A program made the position numbers and the translations under genes. A DNA stretch of 44,194 nt, taken from NCBI GenBank assembly GCA_041661865.1, contig JBAZTO010000036.1, positions 1-44,194 of the forward strand. Direction: 5' to 3'. The notes beneath the pieces are model-generated. The model did not search any database and was not told where the DNA came from. It was given only the letters and a program-made list of their open reading frames with translations. Within the stretch, counting starts at the first letter, position 1; each line of letters begins with the position of its first letter. Source of the DNA: JBAZTO01 sp041661865 (GTDB lineage: Bacteria; Planctomycetota; Phycisphaerae; SM23-33). Shown here one piece after another: positions 1 through 7,378 of the stretch.

Positions 1-1
1 C

Positions 2-316
2 GTGACCGGCTTGTGGCTGCTGGGCCTGGCCGCCGCCGAACAACAGCGCCGACGCATCCGATGGAGCGCTGCCCGTGCCCTGCGAGTGGTGCGACGAGCC
101 ATGACTTGGGGCCCACGCCGGGTGCCAAGCGGCGGGCTACAAAAACAACTGCGTCAGGCCCGGATGGACTCCTATGTGCGCCACAAGCCCCGAAAGGCCC
201 GCGATTGGCCGCACAAGAAAAACGAACCCCCGGCGACTGCACCCAATATCCGCAGGGCCACACGCACGAAAATCCGCAGGGCGCAAGCCTTCTATGAACA
301 AAAACTCATCACTTAG
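2..316 (+). CDS. Transposase-like C-terminal fragment (5' truncated by window edge)
   Basis: Open from the window edge to a stop at 316 (about 104 residues). It is rich in Arg/Lys, with features such as RRRIRWSAARALRVVRRAM and RKARDWPHKKNEPP. This basic tail, ending in a short helix, resembles the C-termini of transposases common in planctomycete genomes. That likeness is from memory, not from a search. No catalytic residues lie in the visible part. A shifted frame is also open here, so coding status is uncertain. It could be an intact gene entering from the left or a remnant of an insertion sequence; no terminal inverted repeat is recognisable in the 65 bp before the metY stop. Confidence 0.35.
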   Translation: MTGLWLLGLAAAEQQRRRIRWSAARALRVVRRAMTWGPRRVPSGGLQKQLRQARMDSYVRHKPRKARDWPHKKNEPPATAPNIRRATRTKIRRAQAFYEQKLIT

Positions 317-328
317 TTTACGGCGTTG

Positions 329-382
329 GGTGCCATGCTCCTGCACGAGCGAAAGCGCCCTCGCCGGGCAGGAGTGGGCACC
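329..382. repeat. Hairpin abutting the metY stop codon
   Basis: GGTGCC-x3-CTCCTGC at the left pairs with GCAGGAG-x2-GGCACC at the right, and the stem ends at the metY stop codon. There is no T-tract on the minus strand. It may act as an intrinsic-terminator-like or REP-like 3' structure for metY, or be one more dispersed hairpin of the kind seen elsewhere in the window. Confidence 0.45.
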
Positions 383-1686
383 TATTGCTGCGCCTTGGCC
401 AGGGCCTGGTCCAGGTCAGCCTTGATGTCCTCGATATCTTCGATCCCGACGCTGAGGCGGATATATTCAGGCCGCACGCCGGTGGCCTTCTGCTCGGGCT
501 CGGTCAGTTGCTGGTGCGTCGTGGAGGCTGGGTGAATCACCAGCGTCCGCGCGTCGCCGATGTTGGCCAGGTGGCTGGCCAGGCGGACGGCGTTGATGAA
601 CTTCACGCCGGCGGCCTTGCCTCCGCGTATGCCGAAACCGATGATCGCACCGGCGCCCAGCGGCAGGTACTTCCGCGCGTTGGCGTGGTGCGGGTGGCCT
701 TCCAGCCCGGCGTAGTTGACCCACTCCACCGCGGGGTGGCGCTGGAGCCACTGGGCCACCGCCAGGGCGTTTTCGCAGTGGCGAGGCATGCGGACGTGCA
801 GGGTCTCCAGGCCCAGCAGGAACAGGAAGGCCGCGAAGGGGCTCATGCACGCGCCCGTGTCGCGCAGCCAATGCGTTCGGATGTGCATGATGTAGGCGAT
901 GTTGCCCATCGGCTTGAGGGCCTCGGCGAAGACCATGCCGTGGTAGGCCTCGTCGGGGCCGCAGAACTCCGGCCACCGGGCCGGATCGTCCGTCCAGGCG
1001 AACTTGCCGCTGTCGACGATCGCGCCGCCGACGTGCAGCCCGTGGCCGCCGAGGAACTTGGTCGTCGAATACACCACGATATCGACCCCGTGCTCGATCG
1101 GGCGGAACAGGTAGGGCGTGGTGACGGTGTTGTCCAGGATCACCGGCAGGCCCAGCGTGTGGGCCGCGTCGGTGATGCGGGCGAAGTCGGGCACGTCGTT
1201 CTTGGGGTTGCCGATGCTCTCGAGGTAGACGCAGCGCGTGTTGGCGTCGGCGAGTTTGGCGATCTCCTCGGGGTGGTCGGGGTTGAAGAACCGCACCTCG
1301 ATGCCCAGCTTCCTGAAGGTCTGGGTGAACAGCGTCCAGGTTCCGCCGTAGAGGCTGGTGGAGGAGATGAAGTTCTGCCCGCTGTGTGTGATGGTGGCGA
1401 TGGCCGCCGTGATGGCCGCCATTCCGCTGGCCAGGGCCAGGCCGCCGATTCCGCCGTCCAGTGCGGCCAGGCGGGTTTCGAGCACGCCGTTGGTGGGGTT
1501 CATCAGGCGGCTGTAGATATTGCCCGGCTCGGTCAGTGCGAACAGGCCCGCGGCGTGGTCGGTGCTGGTGAAGTTGTAGGAGGCCGTCGCGTAGATGGGC
1601 ACGGCGCAGGCGTGGGTGGCCGGGTCGTCGGCCTGTCCGGCGTGAAGGGCCCGCGTGCCCAGACGGTAGGGATCGTTCTTGCTCAT
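382..1686 (-). CDS. metY: O-acetylhomoserine sulfhydrylase (Cys/Met-metabolism PLP enzyme)
   Basis: 434 residues. PLP-dependent gamma-replacement enzyme expected to make homocysteine from O-acetylhomoserine and sulfide, in cytosolic methionine synthesis. Visible marks: YSRLMNPT near residue 58, the glycine-rich PLP-phosphate loop ALASGMAAI (84-92), LDNTVTTPYLFRP (185-197), and the Schiff-base lysine K210 in STTKFLGGHG. The long insert after residue 230 is typical of the MetY branch rather than MetB/MetC. An upstream in-frame start at 1827 exists, but the ATG at 1686 is preceded by AAGGAGCGACC and matches the usual N-terminus. I looked for a SAM riboswitch in the leader and found none. It is transcribed on the same strand as the glycosidase-like genes upstream, with a dispersed repeat between. 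A methionine gamma-lyase activity cannot be excluded from sequence alone. Confidence 0.93.
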   Translation of the reverse strand: MSKNDPYRLGTRALHAGQADDPATHACAVPIYATASYNFTSTDHAAGLFALTEPGNIYSRLMNPTNGVLETRLAALDGGIGGLALASGMAAITAAIATITHSGQNFISSTSLYGGTWTLFTQTFRKLGIEVRFFNPDHPEEIAKLADANTRCVYLESIGNPKNDVPDFARITDAAHTLGLPVILDNTVTTPYLFRPIEHGVDIVVYSTTKFLGGHGLHVGGAIVDSGKFAWTDDPARWPEFCGPDEAYHGMVFAEALKPMGNIAYIMHIRTHWLRDTGACMSPFAAFLFLLGLETLHVRMPRHCENALAVAQWLQRHPAVEWVNYAGLEGHPHHANARKYLPLGAGAIIGFGIRGGKAAGVKFINAVRLASHLANIGDARTLVIHPASTTHQQLTEPEQKATGVRPEYIRLSVGIEDIEDIKADLDQALAKAQQ

Positions 1687-1914
1687 GGTCGCTCCTTGAC
1701 AAGGTTTCCACGGCCGCGCCGATCCGTGATTGCACGAAGGATCACGCGGAGCAGTGGTAACAGGATAGGCGGGCATGCCGGTGGCGACAAGCAGGAATTG
1801 GCCGGGCGGCAAGGCAAACGCATCCAAAAAGAAACCTTAGCCGCGAATTAAGCGGATTACGCGAATTCAAAGAGATAAAGAACTAACAGCAAAGGCCATC
1901 AGACTTGGCGCTAG

Positions 1915-2034
1915 TGGTCTGTCACAGATGATCTGATAGGTGCCACGGCTGCGTCGTGTGCAGCCGTGCATAGCGCCGACACTGCTGCAAACACCGCAGC
2001 AGTGGCACCCGATCCATCGTTTGACGTGTGACTC
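1915..2034. repeat. Dispersed cloverleaf-like repeat, copy 1
   Basis: Terminal GTCAC (1921-1925) pairs with GTGAC (2028-2032). An inner stem GGTGCC...GGCACC (1939-2009) encloses two hairpins, CACGGCTGC-loop-GCAGCCGTG (1944-1968) and CACTGCTGC-loop-GCAGCAGTG (1980-2004). The element is flanked by the 8-bp direct repeat GGCGCTAG at 1907-1914 and 2035-2042, which looks like a target-site duplication; the right copy contains the stop codon of the next gene. The second copy is at 40199-40320. This element fills most of the 350-bp gap between metY and the next gene. The rest of the gap (about 1687-1910) holds nothing I recognise, apart from a short AT-richer stretch near 1845-1890. Confidence 0.85.
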
Positions 2035-2038
2035 GGCG

Positions 2039-3676
2039 CTAGATCATCAGGACGCTTGGCGAGGGGTCGCCGGCTGGGAACTCGATAAGCTTGTCCAGCC
2101 ATTGCCACAGTTGCAGGGGCTGTAGCGAGTCCACCTTGCCGGCCGCCACATTGCGGACAATCTCGTCGTAGCGGGACTTGACCAGACTGCGATGGTCCTG
2201 GGTGAGGGACTTGGCCTCCCAATGGGCCAACACCTCCACGAAGGCGGCGCCGTCGTCGGGATTCCCAAGGACAGTCGCCAGGGTCTGCGAGCCGAACTGG
2301 CGGAGCGAATCCTCCGGGCGGTGGGTGAAGTGTGCGAAGGCCAGGTAGTTCAGCAGCCACGGGGTGCAGCGGGCGGTGACCTCTCCGTGGGTGCCCAGAC
2401 CCTCGAAGCCCGCGCGGGCGGCCCGCAGGCAGGCCTCTTTGATCGTCCCCAGAATGCACGCGTATCGCCGCGCGACCCCATGCCATTGGCTGCCCTGGTG
2501 GAAGAAGCCCACGCTCCGCCTGGCGGTCGGGCGCACGTTCGCGGGCCAGCGGGGGTGCTCGAAGGCGATGGCCGGGGCGCCGTCATCCAGGAAGGCCGCC
2601 AGGGGCACGGGCGCGGGGTACGGCGTGTTGGGGCGGACCATGCCGGTCATCGTCCACTGCGCGACGGCGTCGGGGTCGATACGATCCAGGATCGCCGGGG
2701 GGCGGTCGCCGATGTATCTGCCGTGATCGCGATTCTCCGGGCTCATGCCGAAGGCAAAGCCGGTGTACGTGGCCCAGGTGATAAGCTTGTCCTTGAGGTG
2801 GGGGCGGAGGAATTCGACGGCCGGGATGTAGCTCATGGCCTGGAAGCGGAAAAAGTCGCAGTCGTCGGCGGGCCAGGAGGCCATGCGCTCCTTGCACCGC
2901 GGGCAGTGGCAGACCGTGTAGTCGCCGTTCTCCAGGTTGACCCCGCCGATGGGGAATTGGTCGAAGAGCCAGTGCAGGCCCTCTCGCAGCCAGTCCAGGA
3001 AGGCGGGGTGCGAGGGGCAGACGCCGTTGCCGTCGGAAGCCACGCCGGGCTCGGAGACCCTGTGGGCATCGGGATACCGGCGGAGGAAGGTCTGGATGTT
3101 GTAGGGGTGGTTGCCCTCGTAATAGATGCCGCCGTAAGAGGTGGTGCCCACGCCGGGCATGATCGCAACGCCGCGGGAGGCGGCGTATTCGGCCACGCGC
3201 CTGGCGTAGTCGATGCCGCCGTGGCTGTCGCGGAGGAAGCCCCAGACGACAATGCTCTTGATGCCTAGTGCGGCCGTCACGTCCGTCAGCCGGCGGTAAT
3301 CCTCCAGGAACGTTTCGGGCCGCTTGAGATAGCGGTTACCCGTGCCGAAATTGAGCATGCCCGGGTCGTCCAGCATCCAGTTGGTGCTGTGGTCCAGGGT
3401 CCAGAAGTAAGAGTGAGGGAGGACGGCGGGACTGTCGAATCTCAGCGGCGGGATCAGGCGGGAACTGATAGGAGTGGGCATGTCGGCGCTCCTTGCGCCT
3501 TGCGTAGCGGCCGGGCGGGTAGCGTCCTGGTTGGGTGCAACCGGCGAGGTCGAAGGCGTTGAGGACGCCCCACCCGCCAGTGGCCTTGTTGATGAGGCCA
3601 CCAGCGCGGCTCCGGCAAGAGAACCTGCCGCCTTGATGAACTGGCGGCGAGACAACGATCCATCGGGTTCGGACAT
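2039..3676 (-). CDS. Tat-exported glycoside-hydrolase-like TIM-barrel protein
   Basis: 545 residues. The N-terminus carries a twin-arginine signal (SRRQFIKA, R10-R11) followed by an Ala-rich hydrophobic stretch and a Thr/Ser/Pro linker to about residue 60, so it is probably exported folded. The mature part reads like an alpha/beta-barrel carbohydrate-active enzyme: SIVVWGFLRDSHGGIDYARR, a glycine-rich strand around PGVGTTSYGG, and GGVNLENGDYTVCHCPRCK. The CxCPxC cluster may bind a metal, and the E/D pair in LENGDY is a candidate for catalysis. I cannot place it in a named GH family. The start at 3676 is chosen because AAGGAG lies 7 nt upstream; an in-frame TTG at 3694 is less likely. It lies 24 bp downstream of the last of three propeller paralogues and is probably co-transcribed with them. 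Its stop codon lies inside the direct repeat flanking the dispersed element. Confidence 0.75.
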   Translation of the reverse strand: MSEPDGSLSRRQFIKAAGSLAGAALVASSTRPLAGGASSTPSTSPVAPNQDATRPAATQGARSADMPTPISSRLIPPLRFDSPAVLPHSYFWTLDHSTNWMLDDPGMLNFGTGNRYLKRPETFLEDYRRLTDVTAALGIKSIVVWGFLRDSHGGIDYARRVAEYAASRGVAIMPGVGTTSYGGIYYEGNHPYNIQTFLRRYPDAHRVSEPGVASDGNGVCPSHPAFLDWLREGLHWLFDQFPIGGVNLENGDYTVCHCPRCKERMASWPADDCDFFRFQAMSYIPAVEFLRPHLKDKLITWATYTGFAFGMSPENRDHGRYIGDRPPAILDRIDPDAVAQWTMTGMVRPNTPYPAPVPLAAFLDDGAPAIAFEHPRWPANVRPTARRSVGFFHQGSQWHGVARRYACILGTIKEACLRAARAGFEGLGTHGEVTARCTPWLLNYLAFAHFTHRPEDSLRQFGSQTLATVLGNPDDGAAFVEVLAHWEAKSLTQDHRSLVKSRYDEIVRNVAAGKVDSLQPLQLWQWLDKLIEFPAGDPSPSVLMI

Positions 3677-3700
3677 AACGCAACTCCTTGGCAAGACGCG

Positions 3701-5386
3701 CTATTTCGCGTCGGGCGCCTTGTAGCCGAAGACCTTGGCCCTGGTCAAGCGGAAATGTATCACGAGTTCCTTGCCCTTGAGCGAAGAGAGATCCTGGCCC
3801 TTCCATCGCACAGGGGCCCAGATTTTGTCTCCGGTCAGCGGTTCGCAGTCGGCCAGGGAGAATCCCGGCAGCGGCTCGGTTTTGTAGCGTTCGAGCAGTC
3901 CCACCTCGACTTTTCCGCCCTCGTCCGCGCGGTAGTTGACGAGGATCTCCGGCCCATTGAGTGTGAAGGAGTACCCGTACATGGTCGGCGCACAGACGTA
4001 GAACTCCCCGACGTCATCGGCCCGCGCGCCGGCCAGGCGTCCGTCGTCCCATACCGCCCAACCCAGGCCGTCACGGTTCTTGTAGTCCTTGTACATGGAG
4101 TAATCGGCGTTGTGCGTGTGCTCGTTCGCGGTGTAGGACATGGCCAGCCGGCCGTCGGGAAGGTGGACCAGATTCGGCTGGGCGTACAACTGTCCGCAGT
4201 CCCACTCGCCCTCCTTGCCCACGTCAAGGATCGCCTCGTGGGAGACCCAGTTATAAACATCCCCGTCGTTGCTGATGGCCAGCCGCACGTCGCTGTGGTC
4301 GGTGTCATGGTGATAGATCGCCGGGAACAATAGCCGCAGGTCAGGTTTTCCCGGGTAGGTCGTGTAGCCGTTGGTATAGTAGTCGTCGCTGGGGAGATCC
4401 TCGCTTCCGGCGGCCATCAGCGTCGTCGGGGGCGGCCAGTTGTGGAAGTCATCGGTTTTGGAGTGGCTGATGGCCCGCCCGTTCTGGTGGCCACGGAAGA
4501 AGCCCACGTACTTCTTGAGAGGCGGATCCCAGGAGACAATGTTCTGGGTGTCGCAGAAGGGGCGAACAGCCGGTTTGGGCAAGCGAGTCCAATTCATCCC
4601 GTCGGGGGAGACGACGCCATAAAGGCCGTAGCGATAGTACGCGGGTGTCTTGTCGGTGATCTCGTCGGCGGGCAGTTCCGCAAAGATGAAGCCTTTGTAG
4701 CGTTCTTCGGCCTTGCCGACGGGGTCGTCGTAGACCGCGTCGATGGAGAAGGGGGCGACAATGTTATTATCCTTGTTGCCGTTGTAGCTGTGCAATCCCA
4801 GCGAGGGCTTGGTCCAGTGCAGACCATCGGTACTCTCGGCGTAGCAGGTGGCCAGGCCGGAAACTTCCATCGCACGCCCTTGCGCGTAAACCACTTCGAC
4901 CTTGGCCTCCTTGACGGAGATGCCATACCAGCAGCGGTAGCGGCCGTCCTTGTGGATGACGGTGGCGAAGTTGATGGAACCTTCCCACGGCTGGTCGGCG
5001 ACCAGGAACGGGCCGATCTTGTGGGCCTTCTCCACGGCGATCCGCACGCCGAAGACCGGGTGTCGGGCTTCCATGCCGTGGCCGGTCATCTTGCGGTCGT
5101 AGCCCGCTTTCCTTTTCTTGGCGAGAATCTCCCGGCCTTCGTCCGACAGGCGATTGGCGTCATACGTCGGAACCATGAGGGTCTTCTGGATGAACAACCA
5201 GTCCATGAACAGGACGGTGTTGTCGGCCGCGGCCTGCGGCTGTGTCGCCTGGGTGGAAGCGGGCGTGGTCGTCGCGGCGGCGGCAGAGGGCTGCGAGCCG
5301 GCCTCGGCGGCGACGCCGACAGCGATCGTGGCCAGAAGCACGCAACAGAGGGTAAGGCCGAGGGGGAGTCCGTGGAGATGGAACAT
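3701..5386 (-). CDS. Secreted five-bladed-propeller glycosidase-like protein, paralogue 1
   Basis: 561 residues. A Sec signal peptide (MFHLHGLPLGLTLCC... ending AEA near residue 30) is followed by an Ala/Thr/Gln linker. The body has the recurring blade features of the GH32/43/68/117/130-type propeller: RYRCWYGI, ATCYAESTDGLHWTKP, NNIVAPF, GVVSPDGMNWTRLP, AISNDGDVYNWVSHEA, QPNLVHLPDGRLAM. The C-terminal section (PLPGFSLADCEPLTGDKIW onward) resembles an accessory beta-sandwich. Fold assignment is by motif; substrate and even catalytic activity are unknown. ATG 5386 has AGGAGA 7 nt upstream. It is the most downstream of three tandem paralogues and has the same length as paralogue 2, from which it differs mostly by scattered substitutions. 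Confidence 0.78.
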   Translation of the reverse strand: MFHLHGLPLGLTLCCVLLATIAVGVAAEAGSQPSAAAATTTPASTQATQPQAAADNTVLFMDWLFIQKTLMVPTYDANRLSDEGREILAKKRKAGYDRKMTGHGMEARHPVFGVRIAVEKAHKIGPFLVADQPWEGSINFATVIHKDGRYRCWYGISVKEAKVEVVYAQGRAMEVSGLATCYAESTDGLHWTKPSLGLHSYNGNKDNNIVAPFSIDAVYDDPVGKAEERYKGFIFAELPADEITDKTPAYYRYGLYGVVSPDGMNWTRLPKPAVRPFCDTQNIVSWDPPLKKYVGFFRGHQNGRAISHSKTDDFHNWPPPTTLMAAGSEDLPSDDYYTNGYTTYPGKPDLRLLFPAIYHHDTDHSDVRLAISNDGDVYNWVSHEAILDVGKEGEWDCGQLYAQPNLVHLPDGRLAMSYTANEHTHNADYSMYKDYKNRDGLGWAVWDDGRLAGARADDVGEFYVCAPTMYGYSFTLNGPEILVNYRADEGGKVEVGLLERYKTEPLPGFSLADCEPLTGDKIWAPVRWKGQDLSSLKGKELVIHFRLTRAKVFGYKAPDAK

Positions 5387-5540
5387 GTTCTTTCTCCTGG
5401 TTAACGGTGAACAAGTCAGCCAAACGCCGGAGTCTTTTGTAGCATTTTGCCTGGCGATTCGCCACCGCATTCAAAAGGCGTGTTACTTTTCAAAACACGC
5501 GGCCGCCGATGCCACCGAATGCGTCCACGGCAATGGGGAG

Positions 5541-7226
5541 CTATTTCACGTCCGGTGCCTTGTAGCCGAAAACCTTGGCCCTGGTCAGGCGGAAATGTAT
5601 CACGAGTTCCTTGCCCTTGAGCGAGGAGAGATCCTGGCCCTTCCATCGCACAGGGGCCCAGATCTTGTCGCCGGTCAGCGGCTCGCAGTCGGCCAGTGAG
5701 AATCCAGGCAGCGGCTGGGTCTTGCCGCGTTCGAGCAGTTCCACTTCGACTTTTCCGCCCTCGTCCACGCGGTAGTTGACGAGAATCTCCGGCCCGTTGA
5801 GCGTGAAGGAATACCCGTACATGGTCGGGGCACAGACGTAGAACTCCCCGACGTCGTCGGCCCGCACGCCGGCCAGCCGGCCGTCGTCCCACACCGCCCA
5901 GGCCAGGCCGTCGCGGCTCTTGTAGTCCTTGTACATGGTATAGATGGCGTTGTGCGTGTGGTCGTAGCCGGCGTAGGGCAAGGCCAGCCGGCCGTCGGGA
6001 AGGTAAATCAGATCCGGCTGGGCATAGAGCTGTCCGCTGTCCCACTCGCCTTCCTTGCCCACATCGAGGATCGCCTCGTGAGTGACCCAGTTGTAGGCCT
6101 CTCCGTCGTTGCTGATGGCCAGATGCACGTCGCAGAGGTCGGTGTCCTGGTGATAGATCGCCGGGAACAGCAGCCGCAGGTCGGGACGGCCCGGGTAGGT
6201 CGTGTAGCCGTTGGAGTAGTAGTCGTCGTTGGGGCCGTCTTCAGGCCCGTTGGCCAGGAGCGTCTCCATCGGCGACCAGTTGTGGAAGTCTTCGCTCGTG
6301 GCGATGCCGATGGCCCGGCCGCCCTGGTGGTCGCGGAAGAAGCCCACGTACTTCTTCAGCAGCGAGTCCCACGTCATGATGTTCCAGGTGTCGCAGAAGT
6401 GGCGCACCGCCGGCTTGGGCAGGCGAGTCCAATGCATGCCGTCGGACGAGATGACGCCGTAGACCCCGTAGCGGTAGTAGGGAAGGGTCTTTTCGGTGAG
6501 CTCGTCGGCGGGCAGTTCAGCCATCGTCAAGCCCTTGAAGCGTTCCTCGTCCTTGCCGGCGGGGTCTTTGAAGACCGCGATCGGGAAGGGGGCGACGATG
6601 TTATTGTCCTTGTTGCCGTTGTAGCTGTGCAGTCCCAGCGAGGGCTTGGTCCAGTGCAGGCCGTCGGTACTCTCGGCGTAGCAGGTGGCCAGGCCGGAGA
6701 CTTCCATTGTGCGGCCCTGCGCGGAAATCACCTCGATCTTGGCCTCCTTGAGAAAGACGCAGTACCAGCAGCGGTAGCGGTCGCCGTCGCGAATAACGGT
6801 GGCGCCGGCTGCGATAGTGCCTTCCCACGGCTGGTCGGCGACCAGGAACGGGCCGAGCTTGCGGGCCTTCTCCAGGGCGATCCGAATGCCGTAGGCCTTG
6901 TATTTGGCTTCCATGCCGTGGCCGGTCAGCTTGCGCTCGTAGCCCGCCTTCTTCTTCTCTTCGAGAATCTTCCGACCTTCGTCCGACAGGCGATTGGCGT
7001 CATACGTCGGAAGCATGTGAGTCTTCTGGATGGACAACCAGTCCATGAACAGGACGGTGTTGTCGGGCGCGGCCTGCGGCTGCGTCGCCGGGGCGGAAGC
7101 GGGCGTGGTCGTCGCCGCGGCGGTAGAGGGCTGCGAGCCGGCCTCGGCGGCGACGCCGACAGCGGCCGTGGCCAGAAACACGCAGCAGAGGGTAAGGCCG
7201 AGGGTGAGTCTGTGGAGAGGGGCCAC
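5541..7226 (-). CDS. Secreted five-bladed-propeller glycosidase-like protein, paralogue 2
   Basis: 561 residues, initiated at GTG 7226, with AGGAG in the usual position upstream (CCAGGAGAAAAAAC). The signal peptide (VAPLHRLTLGLTLCC...) and linker match paralogue 1. The body is colinear with it; the last 42 residues differ from paralogue 1 at one position. Local differences concentrate in surface-like segments, for example KYKAYGIRIALEKARKLG against HPVFGVRIAVEKAHKIG and FPIAVFKDPAGKDEERFKG against FSIDAVYDDPVGKAEERYKG. This pattern fits specificity change after duplication, but that is inference. It is probably in one transcript with its neighbours (spacers of about 150 bp contain no strong terminator). 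Confidence 0.78.
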   Translation of the reverse strand: MAPLHRLTLGLTLCCVFLATAAVGVAAEAGSQPSTAAATTTPASAPATQPQAAPDNTVLFMDWLSIQKTHMLPTYDANRLSDEGRKILEEKKKAGYERKLTGHGMEAKYKAYGIRIALEKARKLGPFLVADQPWEGTIAAGATVIRDGDRYRCWYCVFLKEAKIEVISAQGRTMEVSGLATCYAESTDGLHWTKPSLGLHSYNGNKDNNIVAPFPIAVFKDPAGKDEERFKGLTMAELPADELTEKTLPYYRYGVYGVISSDGMHWTRLPKPAVRHFCDTWNIMTWDSLLKKYVGFFRDHQGGRAIGIATSEDFHNWSPMETLLANGPEDGPNDDYYSNGYTTYPGRPDLRLLFPAIYHQDTDLCDVHLAISNDGEAYNWVTHEAILDVGKEGEWDSGQLYAQPDLIYLPDGRLALPYAGYDHTHNAIYTMYKDYKSRDGLAWAVWDDGRLAGVRADDVGEFYVCAPTMYGYSFTLNGPEILVNYRVDEGGKVEVELLERGKTQPLPGFSLADCEPLTGDKIWAPVRWKGQDLSSLKGKELVIHFRLTRAKVFGYKAPDVK

Positions 7227-7378
7227 GTTTTTTCTCCTGGTTAATGGTGAACAAGCCAGCCGGACGCCGGAGTCTTTTGTAGCATTTTGCCCGGCGATTC
7301 GCCACCCATTCAAGAGGCGTGTCACTTTCCAATATCGCGGCCGCAGACACCGCCGAATGCGTCCACGGCAACGGGGGG

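Noticed and set aside
385..1851. 488-codon open frame on the plus strand opposite metY
   Set aside because: Antisense shadow caused by high GC3 in metY; the translation is low-complexity in Gly/Val/Arg/Asp with no domain, and metY explains the region.
1687..1910. SAM riboswitch upstream of metY
   Set aside because: I looked for SAM-I and SAM-II core sequences on the minus strand and found none.
5416..6045. Arg-rich 209-codon frame that mirrors a shifted reading of the propeller genes
   Set aside because: It is the propeller coding sequence in another frame, continuing through a spacer; it is not a frameshifted paralogue because the in-frame gene is intact.
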